64,000 nucleotides of DNA from the NCBI RefSeq assembly GCF_007827595.1, contig NZ_VISR01000004.1, positions 372,001 to 436,000 on the forward strand, written 5' to 3'. The first letter of the stretch is position 1, and the number at the start of each line of letters is the position of its first letter. This DNA is from Streptomyces sp. BK340 (GTDB taxonomy: Bacteria; Actinomycetota; Actinomycetes; Streptomycetales; Streptomycetaceae). Below, piece after piece: positions 58,006 to 64,000 of the stretch. Both the position numbers and the translations under genes were made by a program. The notes under the pieces were generated by a model that was given only the letters and a program-made list of their open reading frames with translations, searched no databases and had not been told where the DNA came from.

Positions 58006-59133
58006 GTGGCAAGGGCAAGGCAGGCCGTGGGTGAGGCCCGCAGGATCGTCGTCAAGGTGGGCTCCTCGTCGCTGACCACCGCCGCGGGCGGCCTGGACGC
58101 CGACCGCGTCGACGCGCTGGTCGACGTCCTCGCCAAGATCCGCAGCGGGGGAGAGAAGGAGATCGTGCTGGTCTCCTCGGGTGCCATCGCCGCAGGCCTC
58201 GCTCCACTGGGGCTGCGCCGCCGCCCCAAGGACCTGGCCCGCCAGCAGGCCGCCGCCAGCGTCGGCCAGGGCCTGCTCGTCGCCCGCTACACCGCCTCCT
58301 TCGCCCGCTACGGCGTGCGCGTCGGACAGGTCCTGCTCACCAGCGACGACATGAGCCGCCGCGCCCACCACCGCAACGCCTCCCGCACCCTGGACAAGTT
58401 GCTGGCCATGGGCGCCTTCCCCATCGTCAACGAGAACGACACCGTCGCCACCGACGAGATCCGCTTCGGCGACAACGACCGCCTCGCCGCCCTCGTCGCC
58501 CACCTCGTCCACGCCGACCTGCTGGTCCTCCTCTCCGACATCGACGGCGTCTACGACGGCGACCCCAGCAGGCCGGGCACCTCGCGGATAGCGGAGGTTC
58601 GGGGGCCCGCCGACCTCGCGGGCATCGAGATCGGCAGCGCTGGCAAGGCCGGCGTCGGCACCGGCGGCATGGTCACCAAGGTCGAGGCCGCCCGGATCGC
58701 CGCCGCCGCGGGCATCCCGGTGGTGCTCACCAGCGCCGTCCACGCGGCGGAGGCGCTCGCCGGCGGCGACACCGGGACCTACTTCCACCCCGCCGGCAGG
58801 CGCTCCGCGGACCGGCTGCTGTGGCTCCAGCACGCCTCCACCCCGCAGGGTTCCCTCACCCTGGACGACGGCGCCGTCCGCGCGGTCGTGGAGCGGCGCA
58901 AGTCGCTGCTGCCCGCCGGAATCGCCGCCGTGGAGGGCGAGTTCAGCGCAGGCGATCCCGTCGAGCTGCGCGACGGCACCGGCCGTGCGGTGGCCCGCGG
59001 GCTCGTCAACTTCGACGCCAAGGAGATCCCCCAGCTGATCGGGCGTTCGACCCGGGAGCTGGCGCGCGAGCTGGGCCCGGCGTACGAACGCGAGGTCGTA
59101 CACAGGGACGACCTGGTGCTCCTGCACCCGTAA
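58006..59133 (+). CDS. proB: Glutamate 5-kinase
   Basis: A 375-residue enzyme that phosphorylates glutamate in the first step of proline synthesis. It has an amino-acid kinase domain (1-~255) with IVVKVGSSSLT, VSSGAIAAGL, NENDTVATDE and GTGGM, and a C-terminal PUA domain (~280-365), the standard two-domain form. The start GTG 58006 has GAGGGGA about 13 bases upstream. It lies divergently from the pyruvyl-transferase gene across an AT-rich gap. proA follows after one small gene, and the pair is probably regulated together. Confidence 0.98.
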   Translation: MARARQAVGEARRIVVKVGSSSLTTAAGGLDADRVDALVDVLAKIRSGGEKEIVLVSSGAIAAGLAPLGLRRRPKDLARQQAAASVGQGLLVARYTASFARYGVRVGQVLLTSDDMSRRAHHRNASRTLDKLLAMGAFPIVNENDTVATDEIRFGDNDRLAALVAHLVHADLLVLLSDIDGVYDGDPSRPGTSRIAEVRGPADLAGIEIGSAGKAGVGTGGMVTKVEAARIAAAAGIPVVLTSAVHAAEALAGGDTGTYFHPAGRRSADRLLWLQHASTPQGSLTLDDGAVRAVVERRKSLLPAGIAAVEGEFSAGDPVELRDGTGRAVARGLVNFDAKEIPQLIGRSTRELARELGPAYEREVVHRDDLVLLHP

Positions 59134-59144
59134 AAACGGGGCGT

Positions 59145-59170
59145 AACGTCGGCCCCCGGTGGGGGACGTT
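59145..59170 (+). terminator. Hairpin after proB
   Basis: AACGTC (59145-59150) pairs with GACGTT (59165-59170), and inside it CCCC/GGGG with a GG bulge. It begins 12 bases after the proB stop. It is weaker than the other terminators here. Confidence 0.45.
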
Positions 59171-59255
59171 CCGTAAAACCGCCCCGCGGAGCCGTAGGGC
59201 CTGCTCAACTTTCTCTCAGGAACACGTTCCCGAGCGCTGCGTGAAGGAGGCCGTC

Positions 59256-59684
59256 GTGAGACGAGTGCGCCCTGGGGCGGCGGCGTCCCGTGGTGCTCTG
59301 ACGAGCGTCGCGGCCGGGGGCACCTACGAGGAGCCCAGGGATCTGCCCCGCCTGTGGCACGTCACCCTCAGCGTCTCCGGGCAGGAAGTCCCCCTGGGGG
59401 ATCTGCGGCGCGCCCTCGAGCAGCTGGCCCATGACCACCCCTTCCTGCTGACCAGCAGATACGCGAACGACCACGCGGAGATCCGCTACTGGGAAGAGGC
59501 CCGCGACCTGCACGACGCGGCCGCCGTGGCCCTGCGTCTGTGGGGCGAGCACCGCCAGACCGCCGGACTCCCCGCCTGGGAGATCGTCGGCCTGGAGGTC
59601 ATCGACCGGGAGACCTACCATCAGCGCATCTCCGAGGGGTACGGCCCGCCCCCCGCGGCCCCGGTGGGGGTTCATCCCTTCTGA
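59256..59684 (+). CDS. Conserved hypothetical protein between proB and proA
   Basis: A 142-residue soluble protein. Recognisable stretches are [41 protein letters not shown] and [19 protein letters not shown]. The family appears confined to actinobacteria in my knowledge and has no assigned function. The start GTG 59256 (VRRVRPG) is preferred because GGAGG (59246-59250) is 5 bases upstream. It lies between proB and proA on the same strand, with short gaps of 122 and 89 bases, so it could be part of the proline-synthesis unit but need not be. Confidence 0.78.
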   Translation: MRRVRPGAAASRGALTSVAAGGTYEEPRDLPRLWHVTLSVSGQEVPLGDLRRALEQLAHDHPFLLTSRYANDHAEIRYWEEARDLHDAAAVALRLWGEHRQTAGLPAWEIVGLEVIDRETYHQRISEGYGPPPAAPVGVHPF

Positions 59685-59739
59685 CGCCGTACAGGTGTTT
59701 CCACCCCCTTGATCCCGTCTCGGGGTGTGGAACGAGCGA

Positions 59740-59767
59740 TGGACGGCCCCGTTCGGCGCACTACCCT
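59740..59767 (+). promoter_or_regulatory. Leaderless-type promoter for proA
   Basis: TGGACG (59740-59745) and TACCCT (59762-59767) with a 16-base spacer. The -10 box ends 6 bases before ATG 59774, so the transcript would start at or near the start codon. No ribosome binding site precedes the ATG, which fits leaderless translation. Confidence 0.5.
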
Positions 59768-59773
59768 TCCCTC

Positions 59774-61060
59774 ATGACCACGCTCTCGCCGTACGACTCC
59801 ATGTCCCCGGTCACCCAGGCCGCCTACCGGGCCAAGGCCGCCGCCGCCGACCTCGCGCCGCTCCCGCGCGCCGCGAAGGACGACGCGCTGCTCGCCATCG
59901 CCGACGCCCTGGAGGTCCGGACCGGCGAGATCGTCGAGGCCAACGCCAAGGACGTGGCCAAGGCCCGGGAGAACGGCACCAGCGAGGCCATCGTCGACCG
60001 GCTCACCCTCACCCCCGAGCGGGTCCGCGCCATCGCCGCCGACGTCCGCGACGTCGCGAAGCTGCCCGACCCGGTCGGCGAGGTCGTCCGCGGCTCCACC
60101 CTCCCCAACGGCATCGACCTGCGCCAGGTCCGCGTCCCGCTCGGCGTGGTCGGCATCATCTACGAGGCCCGCCCGAACGTCACCGTCGACGCCGCCGCCC
60201 TCTGTCTGAAGTCCGGCAACGCCGTCCTGCTGCGCGGCTCGGCCTCCGCCTACGAGTCCAACAGCGCTCTGGTCCGGGTGATCCGGGACGCCGTCGGCGG
60301 CTCCGGGCTGCCCGCCGACGCCGTCCAGCTGGTGCCCGGTGAGAGCCGCGACTCCGTGCGCGAGCTGATGCGCGCCCGGGGTCTGGTCGACGTGCTCATC
60401 CCGCGCGGCGGTGCCTCCCTGATCCAGACCGTGGTCAACGAGTCCACCGTCCCCGTCATCGAGACCGGCACCGGCAACTGCCACGTCTACGTCGACGCCC
60501 GGGCCGACATCGACATGGCGATCGAGATCCTGATCAACTCCAAGGCCCAGCGGGTCAGCGTCTGCAACGCCGCCGAGACCCTCCTGGTCCACCAGGACAT
60601 CGCCCCCGAGTTCCTGCCGCGCGCCCTCGACGCCCTCGCCGAGGCCGGCGTGACCGTCCACGCCGACGAGCGCGTCATGGCCTACGCCAAGGACTCCAAG
60701 GCCACCGTGGTCGAGGCCACCCCCGAGGACTGGGAGACCGAGTACCTCTCGTACGACATCGCCGCCGCCGTCGTCGACTCGCTGGACAAGGCCGTCGAAC
60801 ACATCCGGCTGTGGACCTCCGGCCACACCGAGGCGATCGTCACCACCTCCCAGCAGGCCGCCCGCCGCTTCACCCAGCTGGTCGACTCCACCACCGTCGC
60901 CGTGAACACCTCCACCCGCTTCACCGACGGCGGCCAGTTCGGCTTCGGCGCCGAGATCGGCATCTCCACCCAGAAGCTGCACGCCCGCGGCCCGATGGGC
61001 CTGCCGGAGCTGACCAGCACGAAGTACATCGTCACCGGCGACGGTCACGTGCGCCGCTGA
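59774..61060 (+). CDS. proA: Gamma-glutamyl phosphate reductase
   Basis: A 428-residue NADPH-dependent aldehyde-dehydrogenase-fold enzyme that reduces glutamyl-5-phosphate in proline synthesis. Motifs include [24 protein letters not shown] and the catalytic cysteine in [12 protein letters not shown] (near residue 264), and the end [27 protein letters not shown]. Family length is about 415-430. The start ATG 59774 ([10 protein letters not shown]) is the family start. It has a promoter-like TACCCT right before it and no Shine-Dalgarno. It acts after ProB, encoded 640 bases upstream. Confidence 0.98.
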   Translation: MTTLSPYDSMSPVTQAAYRAKAAAADLAPLPRAAKDDALLAIADALEVRTGEIVEANAKDVAKARENGTSEAIVDRLTLTPERVRAIAADVRDVAKLPDPVGEVVRGSTLPNGIDLRQVRVPLGVVGIIYEARPNVTVDAAALCLKSGNAVLLRGSASAYESNSALVRVIRDAVGGSGLPADAVQLVPGESRDSVRELMRARGLVDVLIPRGGASLIQTVVNESTVPVIETGTGNCHVYVDARADIDMAIEILINSKAQRVSVCNAAETLLVHQDIAPEFLPRALDALAEAGVTVHADERVMAYAKDSKATVVEATPEDWETEYLSYDIAAAVVDSLDKAVEHIRLWTSGHTEAIVTTSQQAARRFTQLVDSTTVAVNTSTRFTDGGQFGFGAEIGISTQKLHARGPMGLPELTSTKYIVTGDGHVRR

Positions 61061-61133
61061 CGACCCTGGCGAAAAGGCGTCTCAGCAGGCGGATGAATTT
61101 CCATACCGTCTGCCCAAATTGACCCCCCAGGTC

Positions 61134-61139
61134 TACTCT
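61134..61139 (+). promoter_or_regulatory. -10 box for a leaderless gene
   Basis: TACTCT lies 6 bases upstream of GTG 61146. The next gene has the same hexamer at the same distance (61796-61801, then ATG 61808). I found no clear -35 box here. Confidence 0.45.
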
Positions 61140-61145
61140 GGATCC

Positions 61146-61718
61146 GTGCCGGAGGACGTGGGGGGCACGCCGTTCCCTGACGGCTGGGAGCCCGACGACG
61201 ACCACGACCACGGGGTGTCGGACGAAGAGTTCGCCTCCGTGGTCTTCGACGAGGCCTTCGTACAGGCGGCCGTGGTGCACGAGCCGACCGCCGTCGAACG
61301 CCTCCTGGCCGCCGCACAGGCAAGAGCCGAGGCCTCCGAGGCCGAAGCCCGCCGCGCCCACGCCAGAGGCGAGCGCTACAACGACGGCTATGGCCCCGAG
61401 GGGGCCGATTTCGGTCATGATCGGGACGACGACGAACTGGACGACACCTACGTCCTCGGCGACGGCCGCGGCATCTTCGGGATCCACGGCAGGCAGGTCC
61501 GCTGGCATCGTCCCGTCGCCTGGGTGCTCGCCCTCGTGATGGGGATCGGCATGGTCGCGCTGGCCTTCGCCGCCGTCTACCGGGGCGCTTCCTCGAACAC
61601 CCGCGACCGGGTGCCGTCCCCCGCCGCCACCGGCCTGGAGCAGGGCGCGGCCTCGCCCCCCTCGGCCTCCGCCGACTCCAGTCCGCCAGCCGTCTCGGCC
61701 TTCCCGCGGACCCCCTGA
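61146..61718 (+). CDS. Single-pass membrane protein of unknown function, paralogue A
   Basis: A 190-residue protein. An acidic N-terminal cytoplasmic part (about 1-125) contains the motif SVVFDEAFVQAAVVHEPTAVERL. One transmembrane segment (about 130-152, WVLALVMGIGMVALAFAAVY) is followed by an extracytoplasmic Ser/Pro-rich tail. The adjacent gene at 61808 has the same SVVFDExFVxAA motif, a transmembrane helix and a longer outer domain, so the two are paralogues. The start GTG 61146 (VPEDVGG) is near a promoter-like TACTCT and has no ribosome binding site. The longer frame to 61119 adds only noise. The function is unknown. Confidence 0.78.
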   Translation: MPEDVGGTPFPDGWEPDDDHDHGVSDEEFASVVFDEAFVQAAVVHEPTAVERLLAAAQARAEASEAEARRAHARGERYNDGYGPEGADFGHDRDDDELDDTYVLGDGRGIFGIHGRQVRWHRPVAWVLALVMGIGMVALAFAAVYRGASSNTRDRVPSPAATGLEQGAASPPSASADSSPPAVSAFPRTP

Positions 61719-61773
61719 ACGCCCGTACCGGCACCTGTTGAGAACCTGTCAGAAGTTGTCGCGTAGCGGGGCG

Positions 61774-61801
61774 TTTACCCGAGGCCCACGAGACCTACTC
61801 T
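61774..61801 (+). promoter_or_regulatory. Leaderless-type promoter for paralogue B
   Basis: TTTACC (61774-61779) and TACTCT (61796-61801) with a 16-base spacer, ending 6 bases before ATG 61808. There is no Shine-Dalgarno, so the transcript probably starts at the ATG. Confidence 0.6.
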
Positions 61802-61807
61802 GAAAGT

Positions 61808-62878
61808 ATGGGCGGGCCTGGAGACCCACCTGAGGGGACACCCGAGGGCGGCCCCGGAGGTGGAGAGGACGAGTACCGATCCGTCGTCTTCGACGAGTCG
61901 TTCGTCCGTGCTGCCCGCCTCCAGGAGTACTCCGCGCAGGAGCGCATGGGCGACCACGCGCCCGCCGTGCGCCGCCGCCGGCTCCTGCACCGGGGACTGA
62001 CCCGGCAGCTCCTGGTCCTCGCCCTGCTGCTCGCCGTCGCCTTCGGCACCGCGATCTACATGGGCGTCCGTCACCCGTACAGCTCCCCGCAGGCCCGGCG
62101 GTCCGCCGAGGCCGTGCGGATGACCGTCATCCCGCTCGCGCCCCAGGGCAAGGTGCCCGGCGCCGCCGACGCCGAGCTGCTCTACGCACACAGCCCCGCC
62201 GCCCAGTTCGAGGTCGGCGCCGCCGGGATCCCGCTGCCGGCCACCCGCAGCACCCCGCACTTCTCCGACAGCCAGGTCACGGCCGCGCTGAGCATCGCCA
62301 GGACCTATCTGGTCCGCTCCTCCCTCGACCCCGACGTGCTCACCGGCCGCCAGTTCCGCCCGGCCCGGTCCCTCCTCGACTCCGAGCAGCTCGACCAGTT
62401 CGACCAGAGCTTCGACCACCCCGCCGCGGACGGCCGCCACGCACCCACCGGCTGGCTGGTCCGCCTCGACCCCTCCCGCGCGCAACTGGCCGACGACCGG
62501 ATCCGCGTCCAGGGCACCCTGCAGGCCGGCGAGGCCGACGCGGCCACGCTGGAGGTCAGCGCCGACACGATCGTCGTCTACGCCCTGCGCCGGACCGGCG
62601 CGGCCGACGACGAGCCCGTGTCGCTGTTCACGGTCCGCCGTGAGATGACCTTCCACTTCGACAGCGACGACCTGCGCGTCGGCCAGCTCCAGCTGGTCAC
62701 CTCCTACGCCCAGGCCGGCCCCATGTCCTGCGCGGAGGACGCGACCTCCTACCTCCACCCCCTGCTGGCCGGGGAGTCCGCCAGGGCGGGCGGGCCGGCG
62801 GGGACCGACCCGTATGCGACGGACAGTGCCACCGCGCTGTGCGGGACGCTGGCCACCGGGGTTCGGCCGACGGGGTGA
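61808..62878 (+). CDS. Membrane-anchored protein of unknown function, paralogue B
   Basis: A 356-residue protein. The acidic front contains SVVFDESFVRAARLQEYSAQERM, matching the paralogue upstream. One transmembrane helix (about 68-88, LLVLALLLAVAFGTAIYMGV) leads to a large extracytoplasmic domain (about 100-345) with a conserved-looking core (RSLLDSEQLDQFDQSFDHP; TVRREMTFHFDSDDL; two cysteines near the end, PMSCAEDATS and ALCGTL). I recognise no catalytic motif. The start ATG 61808 is near a leaderless-type promoter. It is probably anchored in the membrane with the large domain outside, possibly in a complex with paralogue A. Confidence 0.82.
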   Translation: MGGPGDPPEGTPEGGPGGGEDEYRSVVFDESFVRAARLQEYSAQERMGDHAPAVRRRRLLHRGLTRQLLVLALLLAVAFGTAIYMGVRHPYSSPQARRSAEAVRMTVIPLAPQGKVPGAADAELLYAHSPAAQFEVGAAGIPLPATRSTPHFSDSQVTAALSIARTYLVRSSLDPDVLTGRQFRPARSLLDSEQLDQFDQSFDHPAADGRHAPTGWLVRLDPSRAQLADDRIRVQGTLQAGEADAATLEVSADTIVVYALRRTGAADDEPVSLFTVRREMTFHFDSDDLRVGQLQLVTSYAQAGPMSCAEDATSYLHPLLAGESARAGGPAGTDPYATDSATALCGTLATGVRPTG

Positions 62879-62891
62879 GGGTGTGCCGCCA

Positions 62892-62915
62892 GGTGCGGGT
62901 GCGGGTGCGGGTGCC
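62892..62915 (+). repeat. Short tandem repeat
   Basis: Four copies of the hexamer GGTGCG (the last ends in C), 62892-62915, between a membrane-protein gene and the M48 protease. This is a simple-sequence repeat that could vary between strains. I see no function. Confidence 0.7.
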
Positions 62916-62943
62916 GTGCGTGGGGTTTGCGCGCGCCCACGCG

Positions 62944-62971
62944 GCGGGGCCGTATGTCGATACAGCCCCGC
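62944..62971. terminator. Terminator between convergent genes
   Basis: GCGGGGC (62944-62950) with GCCCCGC (62965-62971), an inner GTAT/ATAC pair block and one mismatch. It lies between the paralogue B gene and the convergent M48 gene. Confidence 0.6.
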
Positions 62972-62989
62972 GCCGTTGGGGAGTTGCGG

Positions 62990-64000
62990 TTACTCCTCGT
63001 CCGTCGTCGAAGTGTCCTCGGGCGATGCGTCCTTAGACGGCGCGTCCTTCGGCGGAGCCGGGCTCCTGAAGCCGTCGAAGCCCCGGCGGACCCGGCCGCC
63101 CAGGTCGCCGGCGCCGCCCGCGAGGTCGGTGACGAGCTTCATCAGCGGGTCCTTGGAGGTCTTCACGTCGTCCGCGTAGCTCGCGGCGGACTCACGGAAG
63201 GAGTCGCTGACCGAGGTGTCCTTGTCGTCGGAGCGCCGCGGGTAGTGGCCGTCCATGATCCGCTGGTAGTCCCGGGACTCGGTCCACTTCTTCAGCTCGG
63301 CCGCCCGGATGGTGGCGAAGGGGTGCGAGCGGGGGAGCACGTTGAGGATCTTCAGCACGGAGTCGCGCAGATCGCCGCCGGCCTCGTACTCCTCCGCCTG
63401 CTCCAGGAACGCGTCCACGTTCATCTCGTGCAGGTGGTTGCCGCCCGCGATCTTCATCAGGCCGCGCATGGAGGCCTTCGGGTCCTGCCCCACCAGCAGC
63501 CCGGCCCGGTCGGCGGACAGCTCCGACTTGCGGAACCACTCCCGCAGCGCCGCCACCAGCGCCATGATCGCGAAGTTGCCCAGCGGTATCCAGGCGACCT
63601 TCAGCGCCAGGGTGGTGAGGAACAGCAGGATCGTGCGGTACACCGCGTGCCCGGACAGGGCGTGGCCCACCTCGTGCCCGACGACCGCCCGCATCTCCTC
63701 CTCGTCGAGCAGCTCGACCAGTCCCGTGGTGACCACGATGATCGGCTCGTCGAGCCCGATGCACATCGCGTTCGGCTGCGGGTCCTGGTTGACGTACATC
63801 GGCGGGACCTTCTCCAGGTCCAGGATGTAGCAGGCGTCCAGCAGCATGTCGTGCAGATGCTTGAACTGCCGCTCGGAGACGCGCACCGAGTCGGAAAGGA
63901 ACAGCAGCCGCAGGCTCCGCTCCGGAAGGAGCCCGCTGAGTGCCTTGAACACCGTGTCGAAACCGCTCAGCTTGCGCAGCGCCACCAGGGCCGACCGGTC
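62990..64000 (-). CDS. M48-family zinc metalloprotease (5' end outside the window)
   Basis: At least 337 residues, cut by the right edge. The frame is open to base 64000 with no definite start, and family members usually carry about 20 more residues upstream. GTG 63985 is possible but reading upstream (DRSALVALRKLSGFD) continues normally. The zinc-binding HEVGHALSGH is followed by the third ligand Glu in SELSADRAG. Two hydrophobic segments (YRTILLFLTTLALKVAWIPLG) lie between them, so it is a membrane-associated protease of the HtpX type for membrane-protein quality control. A long charged C-terminal tail follows residue 270. Confidence 0.9.
   Translation of the reverse strand, partial: DRSALVALRKLSGFDTVFKALSGLLPERSLRLLFLSDSVRVSERQFKHLHDMLLDACYILDLEKVPPMYVNQDPQPNAMCIGLDEPIIVVTTGLVELLDEEEMRAVVGHEVGHALSGHAVYRTILLFLTTLALKVAWIPLGNFAIMALVAALREWFRKSELSADRAGLLVGQDPKASMRGLMKIAGGNHLHEMNVDAFLEQAEEYEAGGDLRDSVLKILNVLPRSHPFATIRAAELKKWTESRDYQRIMDGHYPRRSDDKDTSVSDSFRESAASYADDVKTSKDPLMKLVTDLAGGAGDLGGRVRRGFDGFRSPAPPKDAPSKDASPEDTSTTDEE

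Noticed and set aside
62892-62915. A CRISPR-like repeat
   Set aside because: It is four contiguous copies of a hexamer without spacers, a simple-sequence repeat.

Overview
The window looks like a Streptomyces chromosome. It is very GC-rich with G/C at nearly all third codon positions, uses many GTG and some TTG/CTG starts, and has rare TTA codons (3640 and 50927). It also carries the actinomycete gene order rne-rplU-rpmA-obg followed by proB and proA. I saw no tRNA, rRNA, CRISPR array, transposase or integrase. Family calls come from reading the protein sequence without database searches.

Left part (1-39,500): mostly accessory or strain-variable genes in short operons. A cold-shock protein, DEAD-box helicase, CBS-pair protein and small conserved protein come first (216-2969). 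Next are an AraC-type regulator with a frameshift and a TTA codon, a small secreted protein, a VOC protein, a DUF1326-DUF2182 pair and a cysteine hydrolase (3253-7949). A redox and signalling block follows (8090-17697). It holds a DUF1259-P450 pair, a 1022-residue sensor-phosphatase-kinase protein, and a tightly overlapping ferredoxin-ferredoxin reductase-P450-SpoIIE phosphatase operon. After a GAP-type membrane protein, a lipoprotein and a MerR-controlled exporter-like protein (18127-22499) comes the most unusual gene: an amino-acid permease fused in frame to a PP2C/SpoIIE domain and an RsbW-like ATPase (22754-25393). Then come a polyphosphate kinase 2, a P-type cation ATPase, a SulP transporter and a diacylglycerol-kinase-like protein (25536-32356), an Mrr-nuclease/TerD fusion (32628-34670), a DUF805 protein, a methyltransferase-glycosyltransferase-hydrolase set, and a secreted collagen-like protein. 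Several gene stubs (near 5.4, 7.2, 18.9 and 22.6 kb) suggest repeated deletion and replacement here.

Right part (39,644-64,000): conserved core. It holds a repetitive membrane protein, a DUF2344 protein that seems to start at CTG, a giant RNase E/G, L21, L27, Obg, a Tat-exported PhoD phosphatase, a wall-polymer cluster (CDP-ribitol synthase fusion, CDP-glycerol-type polymerase, family 2 glycosyltransferase, pyruvyl transferase), proB, proA, two paralogous membrane proteins with leaderless-type promoters, and an M48 protease cut by the right edge.

Three genes encode SpoIIE-type phosphatases and two of these also carry an RsbW-like ATPase, so partner-switching control of sigma factors is a theme of the left half. 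The right half links RNA decay, ribosome assembly and cell-envelope polymer synthesis. Strong inverted repeats that look like terminators separate many of the transcription units.
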